This document shows positions 12,082-24,400 of a stretch of DNA of 64,000 nt, one piece after another (positions within the stretch are counted from its first letter, which is position 1; every line of letters begins with the position of its first letter). Under the pieces are notes generated by a model. The model searched no databases, was not told where the DNA came from, and saw only the letters and a list, made by a program, of their open reading frames with translations. Origin of the DNA: Spisula solida (Eukaryota > Mollusca > Bivalvia > Venerida > Mactridae); assembly GCA_947247005.1 (NCBI GenBank), contig OX365948.1, forward strand, positions 7,440,001 through 7,504,000. Direction: 5' to 3'. The translations under genes and the position numbers were made by a program.

Positions 12082-15000
12082 GCTGTTGGGTAACAGTGAT
12101 TTTTGTCAAGCAGACGATTTTGTTGCATATGTTAACCAGTTTAGTATTATTGATTTCGTTGAAACATGGGCTAAATCAGTCGGTGAATTTTGCATAGATA
12201 ACTACACATGTTTTGATGTTGTAAGACCTATGAATGCTTCTGCAAAACGTAATTCTGGCGGTATATCTGTATTTATCAAAAATAATATTTTAAAATATGA
12301 CGACGTGGTTCAGCTCAAGTCAGAAAGCAATAATATACTCTGGCTTTGTATAACCGTTAAAACTGATACCCTATATAATATGCTGATATCATATGTATAT
12401 GTTTCTCCAGAACATTCCTCTATTCACTCTAATGAAGACATATTTGAGATACTAGAAAATGAGCTTGCTACTTATAAGCTTAGGTTTCCCGATCACTCTT
12501 TATTCGTTCTAGGTGACTTCAATGCATACTCTAGTACATATCCTGATTATGTGTCGTTTGATAATAGCTTCCCAGTACTCGATAATGTTATGTACGAAGA
12601 AGACGTGGTACCACCACCACGAGCAAACTCTGATGGTAGGGACACGAACAATTACGGCCAGAAACTATTGCAGTTTTGCATAGCTACCGGACTCCGTATT
12701 TGCAATGGGCGATTTGGCAATGATGCTTGGGTTGGTGAATGTACATGTTTTTCAGACGGAAAACCAAGTTTAATTGGTTATATTCTGTCAGATCTTGCAT
12801 TACAACATAAATTTAGTAATTTTATAGTTGATAACCGTGTAGAATCTATACATATGCCGGTAATACTTGAAATTCAAACAACAAAGTCTCTTGATGACGA
12901 CGGTTCACCATCTGCAGACACAACTAAATCTGGTGATTCTTACACTAAATTAGTTTGGAACGAACTAACTAAGCAACAATATGTAAGTGATATGGTAAAC
13001 GGTCTACAAGCAATGTACGAGTCTTATCGTAAGGAGCTTGATGACAACAATATCTCGTGTGCATTACAACAGCTGATGCTTTGTTTTCAGCGAGCCGTGG
13101 TTAATACTAGGGAATATCCTATACATAATTCGGGTAAAAAGCTGACAAAATCTAAATCACAAACATGGTTTGATACACTATGTAAAAATATGCGAGCAAA
13201 GGTATTACAAAGCCTTAAATACTTCCGTTTAAATAGATCCGAAAATGCACTGAACGAATATAAAACTGTCAAAAATGAATACCGCAATGTCTGCGAAATG
13301 TCTAAAAGAAAATATGAGTCCAAAATGAGATCGAAATTGTCAGCGGCTGCTAAAAGCAATAACCCAAAAGACTTTTCTGAAAAATAACGTTTCGTTAGAA
13401 AGCGTTAATGTTACCGCCCCATGTCCAACAATTTGTTTCACGGCAATATTTCCATTTTCTTTAACTAACAAGAAACAACAGTTATCGTCCTTATTTGGGA
13501 CTATACTATATTTCCAACAAATTTTTAACCCAGATAACAGTACAGAATTTCCCGATACACCGAAAGTTGAAGGTGTTAATGATATTATTCTTGATGCTCC
13601 ATTTACACATAGTGAAATCAGTAAAGCGATTAATAACCTCAAAAATGGCAAAGCGCCTGGTAATGATGGTGTCACTGCCGAATTTGTAAAATCCATACAT
13701 GAACGTTAGTACCAATACTAAGTTTACTTTACAATAAGTTATACGATAATGGCATCTTCCCTAATGAATGGTCCAATGCATTAATAACACCGGTTCTTAA
13801 AAAGGGTATCCAGATGATCCGAGTAATTATAGGGGTATAAGTTCTAAGTATAATATTTACGGATCTATTAAATACTAGACTCGAAAAGTGGTGTAATACA
13901 AACAATATAATAGGACAGGAACAAGGGGGGGGGGTTTAGGAGAGGTTTTAGTACCATTGATAACATATTTTGTTTAAGTACGGTTATCAATAAATATTTA
14001 CAAAAACCACTGGGACGATTTTATGCCCTAGAAGGCGTTGGATAGAATCAACAGGGGTGCACTATTCTAACAAACTTCTTACGTCGAATGTAAGTCCCAA
14101 ATTTGTCCAAATGATTAAATCTATATACAGTGATGTAAAGGCAAGGGTTAAAACCTCCAGTGGAATCACTGAGAGCTTTGACTGTCCTGTGGGTGTTAGA
14201 CAGGGATGTACGTTATCCCCACTGCTTTTCTCGCTCTTTATTAATGACTTAAATGATTACTTAAGTAACGGAAGTCACGGGACACAAATAGGACCCAAAC
14301 AGCTATTTTCTTTATTATACGCCGATGATCTTGTTTTGTTTGCTGAGACAAAAATCGAACTACAAAGAATGATCAATAAACTTAAACAATACTGTGAAAA
14401 TTGGAACCTAAAAGTAAACCTTCAGAAGAAGAATGTTGTTGTGTTTAGAAGCGGCGGGTTTCTACGATCTTATGAAAAGTGGTATTATGGGCATGAAGAA
14501 TTACGTGTCTCCACCTACTATAAATATTTGGGTGTAGTGATTTCATCTAGACACTCTTGGTATAGTGTGTCAAAAGACCGTAGCTGAACAGGCAACCAAG
14601 GCGATCTTTTCTATTAAGTCGCATTTGTAAAAACTTGGTAGTTTGCAACCTTCACTGTTGTTTAAAATATTTGACATGAAAATTCAACAAATATTGTCTT
14701 ACGGCTCTGAAATCTGGTCCAATCACGAAGCTAAAAACGTTGAAGTAGTTCACAATAAATGGTGTAAGTTTGTTTTAAAACTGAAATGGTCATCCCCGAC
14801 AACATTTGTTCAGGGGGAATTAGGTCGATATCCTCTATTACATTGTAGGCTAATAAAGGCGATTAAATACTGGTCCCGCCTTTTACATATGCCGGACGAA
14901 CATAGATTATCGTCAATCTGCTATAAAACTCAATATCGCTGGGCTGAAAATGAAACTCGTTGTTGGGCTTATTGTGTGCGGATACTTTTGTATACAAATG

Positions 15001-15858
15001 GTTTTGGACATGTATGGATACACCAAGGAGTAGCAAATGAACCTAAATTCATAAGCGAATTCTCACAGAGACTTAAAGATATGCATTAACAGACATGGCA
15101 AGATTCCATTAACTCATCATCTAAAATGAACAATTACAGGTTATTTAAAACTGAGTTCCGCATGGAGCCGTATCATGAACATATGAATAACATTTACTTC
15201 CGAGTTCAGATCACAAATTTCGAGGAGGGCTTCTACCCTTGCTATGTAATACCGGTTGTTACACAAATATCCCAATTGAACGGCGATTATGTCCCCTTTG
15301 TCTTCAAGCATCTGATGACGAGTACCACCTACTGCTAATCTGCAACAAACTTACAAACATACGAAGACAATATCTACCAAGTTCGATGATAAAATATCCT
15401 TCTTCCGCAAATTTTATTAATATTTTAAGCCATTGTAGTCTTTCTCTATATACAATTCTAGCTAGATATCTACACCATGCACCCGCTCACAGAAAAAACC
15501 TGCATTGTTGATGTATGTGAACAAAACAAGTAATTTATCATAATTCCATTTGCTGACTTTAAGTTCTGTATTAATCATTACTCATTCTCCGTTAAACCAT
15601 ATGCATAATTATATATAATTCAATCCTTATATGGTAATTCCGTTGTTTGTTATAAAAAATGTACATGTATGTTCCCTGCTAAAAATATTAGCATGTATAT
15701 ACTTGGGTATTTTATGTGTTGCATTATACCTTTGGATATCTATTGTTTAGTAATGTTCTTTTGAGTCATTCGCTCACAGTTGTACATTTCTATGTAATGT
15801 ATTGTAATTTTGGACCGGAGGCCTATATTACCTGATTAAACTTATGTTATGTAAGTTA
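12082..15858 (+). pseudogene. Degraded non-LTR retrotransposon (LINE 1): endonuclease + reverse transcriptase + C-terminal zinc motif
   Basis: A 5'-truncated LINE. One long frame (12086-13387) covers the apurinic-type endonuclease (VLGDFNAYSS near 12510) and start of the linker. The reverse transcriptase is spread over several frames: KAPGNDGVTAEF near 13650, VRQGCTLSPLLFSLFINDL near 14200, LLYADDLVLF near 14315, with frameshifts and stops between them (about 13700-14050 and 14587). A C-terminal Cys/His motif (CPLCLQASDDEYHLLLIC) lies near 15258-15340. In the endonuclease the expected SxIDY reads SLIGY and the SDH motif reads SIH, so two key acidic positions are lost. Short direct repeats TGATA (12077-12081, 15859-15863) flank the insertion. 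It is dead as an element. Confidence 0.85.
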
Positions 15859-16109
15859 TGATAAAGAGTAAAAAAAATATTTTATAAAATTTATGTTATC
15901 TTAGAAAGGTGCATTTGTACTAAAGTGGTCAATTTTTCATGGTATCAAAAAACAAGAATTGGCTTTCGATATCTTCATAAAGTAATTACAAGCACAGACA
16001 TCTTTCGAATTACCTCATGCAAAACCCCATCGAAAGTGATCAACTAGTTCAAAAGTTATACCATGAAATGTATAACGCGGTGTCCAGTCAGTCACTGAGG
16101 TGCATTCAA

Positions 16110-17053
16110 AACAAAAACAAATTGTATGATAATAACTACCAAACAAAGATTAAGAAATCAACCAGACTTACATCTGAAATTGAAAATAGGGGACTCATAT
16201 ATAAAAAATGTAGCTGTTCAAAAGATACTAGGAATCTATGTAGACAATGTGCTCTCATGGAATTTACAGCTTAAAAAAGTATGTTCTAAAATAAATAATA
16301 AGATTGCCCTGTTTAAGAAAATAAGTTATTTTCTAAATGAAGATATGAAAAAGATGTTTTATAACGCATACATTTTGTCGATTCTAGATTATTGCTGCAC
16401 GGTATGGGGAACAGGCACTAAGAGCAAAAATCTCATATATAAATTACAGACAAGAATGGCGAAATTGATCATTACTAAGGACTCAAAAAAACATGGCTCC
16501 GAGTTACTAAATGAGCTCGAATGGCTATCTTTTACTAATCGATGTCATTATCATACAGTTGTAATGGTTTACAAAGTCCATAAGAATCTTGCTCCTAATT
16601 ATCTTTCAAATTTATTGACATTTTCCAGTAATAATACATACACCCTTAGATCAATTAGTAACAATGACTTAGTGACACCTAAACACAACATAAACTACAT
16701 GAAAATGTCCTTTTCATATTTGTCTGCATTTATGTGGAATGTAACCCCAACAAACATTCGTCTGCTTACATCACTTAATTCGTTCAAAAAATCAGTAAAA
16801 CATTTCTTATTACACAAACAAAAAAATTAATACCATATATGTATGACTTCAATTATCTATGTTGGAAATAACGAAATTGAATATTTAAACTGTTTACTAA
16901 TAGTATGTGTGTACTTTGAGTGATTGTCAAAATAACATGTTTTGTTGTTGTTTGTTTTATAGAAGGCCTTGTTTTAATTAAGATGTATGTGAATTTGTCT
17001 ATTGCATATGTCTATACATGTTACCTTCTCTAAATAAAGATATTATTATTATT
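16110..17053 (+). pseudogene. 5'-truncated LINE 2 (reverse transcriptase C-terminal part)
   Basis: The open frame 16126-16830 (about 234 codons) encodes the region after the RT palm: VQKILGIYVDNVLSW, then FYNAYILSILDYCCTVWG, the usual C-terminal part of CR1/jockey-type LINE proteins. The 3' end is a (TTA)n microsatellite (about 17041-17053), a common LINE tail. The insertion is bracketed by the direct repeat ATTCAA (16104-16109 and 17054-17059). The intact MITE at 26635-27188 has the uninterrupted site on its other strand (TTGAATGCACCTCAG near 26933), which confirms both edges. EN and catalytic RT are absent. Confidence 0.85.
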
Positions 17054-17347
17054 ATTCAATAGAAACGACAATTTGCTATCAGTATAAACAAGAAAAAATA
17101 AAAGTGATTTCACGCTCTATGTGTTTATTTTCTTATTTATAGACGGACTTTTAAAATATGGATGTCGTATTAAAGACGAAGCTCTCTAATTTCGGATTAT
17201 GTAAATATATTTAAAATAACTCCAGTATTAATGAAATGTTTATTAAAAACAAACTGCACCAAAGTGATTGTGTTGTCAATTTCAACCTTTCTAAGATATT
17301 ATTTTTGTTTACTCTTTATTAATGATATAGTTCCCTGTGTACGCACA

Positions 17348-17567
17348 TATATGTACACAGTATATTGAACGTGAAACTAGATTACTGTTACTAATTATTA
17401 TGCAAGCATGGCCTAAATTAAAGTAAGACATACCATTCCAATTAAAGTCGACCGACATATCTTATCTTCATTTATACATACACTGAAGGACTTTAAAAAC
17501 ATCTCACATGACTTAAAGTCAACTATCGCTTAAAATATTTATATCATTGAAAAATCCTACGTATAAT
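17348..17567. other. Intergenic, no feature
   Basis: AT-rich sequence between the right end of the nested MITE and the RT fragment; nothing recognised. Confidence 0.4.
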
Positions 17568-17599
17568 TCAATTTAGTTTGTAATAAAATGTTATCTCGT

Positions 17600-17813
17600 T
17601 TTTTTCTAGGAATACTGCAAGCACAGAAAAGTCAATGTATGCTACGAATGTTGCACGCTTGCACTTTTTTCGGTCTTCAATTATAGTTGTCAACGTTGAT
17701 AGCTGGTCAATCGTACTTCTGTTACGTCGGAATCCATTTTGATCATCGGCGATAATTTCATTATGTGTGGCATTACTCTTATTGTGCTCCTGTTTGTTAG
17801 ACGGTGTAATCAC
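17600..17813 (-). pseudogene. LINE reverse-transcriptase fragment
   Basis: On the - strand the frame reads DDQNGFRRNRSTIDQLSTL, then ATFVAYIDFS, matching RT domains 2-3 (QxGFRxxRST..DQL, and F-x-D-F-S of the first catalytic aspartate). Only about 60 residues remain; the flanking RT blocks are absent. A remnant with no clear link to LINE 1 or LINE 2. Confidence 0.75.
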
Positions 17814-18494
17814 ACAATTTGTTTATCGTTCTTTACCTTGGTATTAAAGCATCTGCAAGTTTTCATAATGATGGTTTATTTCAACCCATTCACCAACCTA
17901 CCTTATTTCAACTGTTAAAATTCGAAATGTTCAAAAGGATAATATTAGGTTTTGAATTTGCACATTTTAATAGTAAAACTTAAAACTTGGTGATTTTGAA
18001 TGTCAGTCCCAATGTGTGGACGTTCTTTTGTTATTGTCTTTGTTCGTGCTTTTTTAAAATTTTGACAGGCGATTACGGTATTTGAACATGCGTAGATAGT
18101 ATTGTAAACATCTTATAGGTGACAGGTTTGATAAAGGACTTCGTAGACGAATGTCATCCTGCATATTAGGAGCAATTGCGCCTAAAGTCGGTATTGAAAA
18201 TCCCACACTTTTACCTATGGTGATTGTGCTTGCCGTATCCTAAGTTAATAACGAGATATCATACGTTTACAAACTAAATTGAATTATATGCAGTAAAGAG
18301 CAATTAACAAGCATGTGAAATAGTTTTTTCAATAAAATAAACATTTTAAGCGACATGTGGCTTTGAAACAGGTGAGGCGTTTTCAAAGTCCTTGAGTGTA
18401 TATACTGAATAATTTTGAATCTGTAAAGTTGTAATCAAGTATATCATAAATTTTAGTTTAATCATCGGCTAGTCAGTAAAACTAACAAATCACC
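17814..18494. other. Upstream region of lectin B
   Basis: About 680 bp before the lectin B start codon, where its promoter and 5' UTR should lie. I see no TATA box at a convincing distance and no CpG-rich tract. The start codon context is ATCACCATGA. Confidence 0.35.
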
Positions 18495-21400
18495 ATGAAT
18501 TTTGTGTTTTTTCTCTTCATGTTTTCCTATTGTTTATCGTCGGTACATGGAGACTATCCATGTTTATGTTGTTATAAAGTTGAAGCTATCGTGTATAAAC
18601 AGACAAGTGTGACGTCTGACCAGTTGGGATCTCTGGACGAGTTCGACTGTACGCCAGTATATCCGATAGACGCCTCCCCATCATCCGATTATTTTGCCGT
18701 GCTTTTCAAACTTCAGGTGATTATTTTTTCAGTGTAGCAATACCACGTGACTTTTGACTACAGTCACAAGAAGAAATTTGTAAACATTGGAAAATAAAAT
18801 AGTCATAAATATTTTATTTCTTCATCGATTTCTATGAAATATACACCACGCTTTAGGAGACAACATTTTGCTTTCCATGAAATATAAAATCTTTTAGCGG
18901 CTTGGCCGTTTTGTCCATTACCTTGTGAAACCGCGGAACGTGTAGGTTTCACAGGGTAATGGAAAATCGGTAATACTCCTGAAAAAGATATTATATTTTA
19001 CGGAAAGCAAATGCCTTAGCGTGGCGTATATTTTATAGAAATCGATGGAGAAATAAAATACTTATGACTATATTTGTGTTCCAATGTTTACAAATTTCTA
19101 CTTGTAACTGTAGCCAAAACCACGTGGTATTGCTACCCTGTTTTTGTTCACGTTGATTATTTAAATATACATTGGTGTCACGTTGTGATGTAACATTATT
19201 ATTGATATTTTTTTAGCATTCGTTCTTGTGTTTTGCTTTAATTTAAGACTCACGGACATCGATTGAGCATTCGTACTTGTTTGTGGTTCAAATGAATACT
19301 CACGGACATCGATTATAAAAACCTCCCAGTCCGCGGTCTCGTATCGTAGGGCAAGAAACCATCGATATACGAGAGTCGTTCATTTAATACCCGGACTCTC
19401 TCCATAGCGCTTGATTGAAACAGGCAATAGTAATGAATTTTCGTTTAATAAGACTTACACACCAACTTGATTATTTGACAAAACTTTGTATAATTTCATC
19501 CAACCGAACACAAACTGTGGTTACAATAGTAACCCAACAAAGATCTACCCGGCCCAACCCAAGTTCTTTGTAAACTGTAGAGTGTTGATGTGGCAGGGTT
19601 CGTGGTATAATTGCATATTTTCAACTGAAAATATTTGATAATGTTATGTCTACATCTACGTAACGATTTTATAACGTGTGTTGTAATTTCTGTACTGTTA
19701 CTGTGTTTGAAATGTTGTTTAGTGACAACGGGTGTGTTTCCATTAATAATGCAATGGAATTGAATTTATTAGAAAAAAAACGGATTATGATACAATTTCG
19801 TAAAAGTATTGGTCATACACCTATAAAACTAAAGATTCTATCTTAGAGAAGCCTTATGAGAATATTTGTATCGGTGGATTTCTGCTTTTAAACGGTTCCA
19901 TGATGACAAGAATCATCCCGCGATGATCCGAGGCACGGCCAATCTTACGTCAGAAACAGGAAAGTGTCGTCGGTTAAAAATGTATTCCTCTAAGTTTTTA
20001 TCAATATCAGCCCATGAGTTTTCCAACAATAACGATCGTCCGGGTATTAAATGAACGACCCTCGTACATGCATATACTTGCTGATCCAAAAGTAATGTGA
20101 CTGATGCTATTAAATCGTCCACAATGTAAGAAAAAACACCAAATTGTACACAAAGTTACATGAATCTATTTTAAATATGATAGCAAAAGTTCATGAAAAT
20201 GCTCTGAATATTAGCATATACATCACTATGCATACTAACGAACATCGCAGCAAGCCAGACGTCAACGACGTCATAATGACGTTACTAACGTGACACTAAC
20301 TCCTCCAAGGTATTCTTCTTAGACTCCTCAGTGAATTCATGCAGTCATTTGTTTGTCCATTTTAACTGTTCAACCCAGCTGACACTCGCTATCGGCATGT
20401 TAAAATTATTTCTTAGTGTCATCTGGATAGTCCCACAAGTAAAATCTAACTCTATACACAATGGTCGCATTATTGAAACGTCGAACTGCATTTACGGCGT
20501 CAGAAACAAACTTGGTGTTCTTATCATATCATATATACATACCAGTCTTCCGACCATCTGTTGACATTGATTCGATCAAGGCCATCCCTTAAAAGCTTAT
20601 ACTACATGTATACGAGCCTATGTCGTCACCTTGTGTATCATAAAGTTTCTAAGCTTACTTTAATAACTTGTAGAAAAAAATGCATTACAGCACGCAGCGT
20701 CTTTTTCGCTTAGTAATCAGTTTGTTGATCGTTTATTGCGAGTTTCATAATTGAGTGATGCCACTGAAATTTCAGCAGCAGACAGCAGACAGTTGTAAGG
20801 TTACGTCCGATAATTGTCGTCTGATTTGGCGGTTTATGTTTTAACATAATGTATGAAAGAAAATTGATATGATTATGAAAAACGTACGTTATTTTTATGT
20901 GCGGCGACATGACGTCATTGATATACTTTGAATGTTTATATAATTCAATTACGATAATCAAATACCGCAGCACGTTTCATGTTAGTCAGAAATAAATTAC
21001 AGCACATTTGATATCGTTTCCATGAGCCTGCGCCCATAAACAAGCACGCAATGGGAGGAGTGACATTACTTTTGGATCTACCCACGTATATTAAGCATTC
21101 GTTGTTTTGTTGAAATGAACAAACTTGGTTTGAAACGACACAGAGTGAACAATTAAAACACATACATATTTAATATATAGGTCGGCTATATCTTGAACAC
21201 ACCAGATCTGGCGATCGAATCATGTGTAGGCTCAATTCCACAAATAGATCCAGGATCGATTCCCGTAATTGACCAAGGTATGTACAATAAAGTTCTTAGA
21301 CTTCATGTGTATTTAGACAATCTGTGACGCAGGCTTTAGACTGATGCTTCACAAAGCCATTCTGGTTTACTTAAATAGGTGAAATGTTGTAAATCTATTA

Positions 21401-24400
21401 ACATTGTTGTCAATTGCCCTACCCTATATGCTGTTGATGCTGTCTGTATTTATACATTTTCATCTTTGGTGATTTTGACTTAACACCAAGTTCACACGAG
21501 TCCTGCTAGGAACACCACCTACTAATAATATACACGAGTCGTCGAGGATAGAAAACACATATGACCTGTATCTAAAACGTTTGTTAGAATGGCCAGTTCT
21601 GCGTGCTTTTAGTTATTTCATATAAGGAAACTTGGTTATGTAAGAACTACAATCGTAATAAAATAATTACCAAGTACTCGTATTACCTAAACTCTAAACT
21701 CCTACTGTTCGAATTTCCTTTGAATTATCTAGATTCTGATAAACGACCACTTTGATCAGTTTAAATTGCCCGATCGGGCAACTTTCTACTATTCAAAATA
21801 TGTAAATATACGAACTTGTCCGATCGGGAAACACATGTTTAAGTTTCCATAAACGGGAAAGTGATCACAAAACACTATCTCAGAATCTAGACAATTTAAA
21901 ATAATTCTGAACGGTAGGATTATAGATAAACCTTTTGTGGTATGAAATATGCAACCATATCATCTCCATGTCACGTATCCATATGCACAGGTTAGTTTTC
22001 GAAAGTGGACGTTTCTATTGCCCGATCATGTGTAGGGTTCGCTCATTTGGTTTGTGTTATGGCCCGTTGTACATGTGTATTAATTCGTGAATAAATAAAT
22101 GTTATGAAATTATATCAAATCATAACGTTTTAAGCTTCCCTCAATAATTGCATATAATTTGTTTTTTTAATGCAAACCACATTCAATTACATGAACGTAT
22201 CTTCGAGAGACGTAACAAATTACAATTACCTCCATCAACATCAGGTCCGACGACAAAGACAGAGGTTCCGACGACAATAACACCGGTTCCGACGGCAACA
22301 TCAATTCCGACGACAACACCGATCCCGACGACAACAACACCGTTTCCGACAACAACGCCAATTCTGACGACAACAACAACGTTTCCGACGACAACACCAA
22401 TTCCGACGAAAACAACACCGTTTCCGACGACAACACCAATTCCGACGATAACAACACCGGTTCCGACGACAACAACAGTTCCGACGACAACACCATCGAC
22501 GACGCCAACACCAACAACATTACCTCCAGGTAAGAATTCCACATTGCAACAACCTCTCTTAAGTAACATAATCATTTTATTTCAGAAGTAAGTATTTACT
22601 ATAAATACCTCTCCATAGCAACAACATCTGTACAACAACATATGTACAACAACCGAACTTAGTGTTTCCCAAAAGGTGTTGCTCTAGAGAGGTTGAGTAT
22701 GTTTATTTCTTTCATGCATATAGTTTTCTGGTCATTTATACGAGCGTCATCAGGACATGCCACTATGCAAGTGTCACGTTGAGCTATGATAGCAATAAAT
22801 TATACGTCCTCATCTTGGAATCAATCCAAGAGTACCTTATCCTAGTATTCAATATCTGCGTTATTCAACAATTATTCAACATCCTGCCTAGTCATGCTGG
22901 TCATATAAAGTAACCGTTAACAAATATACAAAGATTCACCCACAGCTGAACCACAGGTAACTGTATCATTGAAAAAGAATAAACAAAAAGTGAGAGAAAA
23001 AACATTTAGTAAAATTTATAAAATTTGTTAGAATATCACTTTCTGCAAAGAGGAATTTCTTTATCAATGATACATTTACCTGTGGGCTAATCTAGAAAAT
23101 CAATCTTATTCCCCAAAACAAATACATGTAGGAATAATTCCAGTTAATTAATACATTTCAGTTCATTGCACAGCTCCTTGGGTAAAATTTCAACGGTCTT
23201 GCTATTTGTTCGATTTCGAACATAAGCGTGAACAACACTCATCCGACGTAAGTCAGTTGATATTTACAAGTGTTTCCATACATTTCACCAACGTAGGCTG
23301 ATAGATACACGCATGGTATTTACGGCATCGATATATTACCAGGTGCTTTTGGAGTTCAATACATTGCACCGGTGTCAGTAGATTTTTACATGTAGTTCAA
23401 TACAATACACCAGTTTAAGTCGATGTGAACATGTATTTGAATACATTTCACCAGTTTAAGGCAATATTTACATGTATTTTAATACATTTCGCCTGTGTTT
23501 TTCATGTATTTTAATACATTTCGCCAGTTTAAGGCAATATTTACATGTAGTCCAATACATTTTGCCAGTGTAAGTCGATATTAATTATATATAACAGTAT
23601 GTTTCAATATTTCGATGCATGTAGTTAACAAGAGGGCACAAATTGTCATAGGTCGCTCCTGAACCTGTCGTAGTAGAGCATGCAAGCCCTATGATTTGAC
23701 CTAGTGATTTAGTTCTTGGTCCCAGATGACCCAATATCGCACGTGACCTAGATTTTGTTGAGATGATAATTTTGACCCAAGTTTCATTAAGATTAGGCTA
23801 AAATGGTAGCCTCTGGTTACTACACAAGTTTTCCTAAGATTTGACCTTGTGACCTAGTTTTTTACCCCAAATTACCCAATATCGAACATGGCCTAGATTG
23901 TTTTGACATAGTCATTGTGACCAAATTTCAAAAAGAAAAGGCCACAATTGTGACCTCTAGTAACTATATAAGATTTTTCTTTTATTTCACTTTGTGACCT
24001 AGTTTTTGACACTGCATGGCCCAATATCAAACATGACCTAGATCTTGCTGAGATGATCATTGTGGTCGGGTTTCATAATGATAAGGTCACAATTGTGACC
24101 TGTAGTGACTACAAAAGGTTTTTCTATTATTAGACCTTGTTTTTGACCCCGGATGACCCAATATCAAACTTGACCTAAATTTTGTTGACATGATCATTGT
24201 GACCAAGTTTAGGTCAACATTGTGTCCTCTAGTGACTACACAAGCAAATAGTTTACGGACGGATGACGGACGAAGAGTGATCACAAAAGCTCACTCTGAC
24301 ACTTTATGACAGGTGAGCCGCAAAAAGGCGTGTATCATTTCACTGTAGGCTACCATCATATTGTCTTCTTTTTAAAACACTTATATTATAACCTACACTG

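Larger units (their letters stand above)
12059..17339. mobile_element. hAT-like MITE split by two LINE insertions (nested composite)
   Basis: The host element survives as three pieces: 12059-12081, 15859-16109 and 17054-17339. Its ends match the TIR of the intact copy at 26635-27188 (consensus CACAGGTAACTGTATCATTG). Flanks are TACGCACG (12051-12058) and TACGCACA (17340-17347), seven of eight bases matching, as expected for hAT-type 8-bp target duplications. The middle and right pieces align with the intact copy, for example the AGTCACTGAGGTGCATTCAA side and the TTTACTCTTTATTAATGATA side. LINE 1 (12082-15858) and LINE 2 (16110-17053) sit inside it. Confidence 0.75.

Noticed and set aside
24087..24284. 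- strand 65-codon ORF
   Set aside because: Lies in the ~120-bp dispersed tandem repeat.
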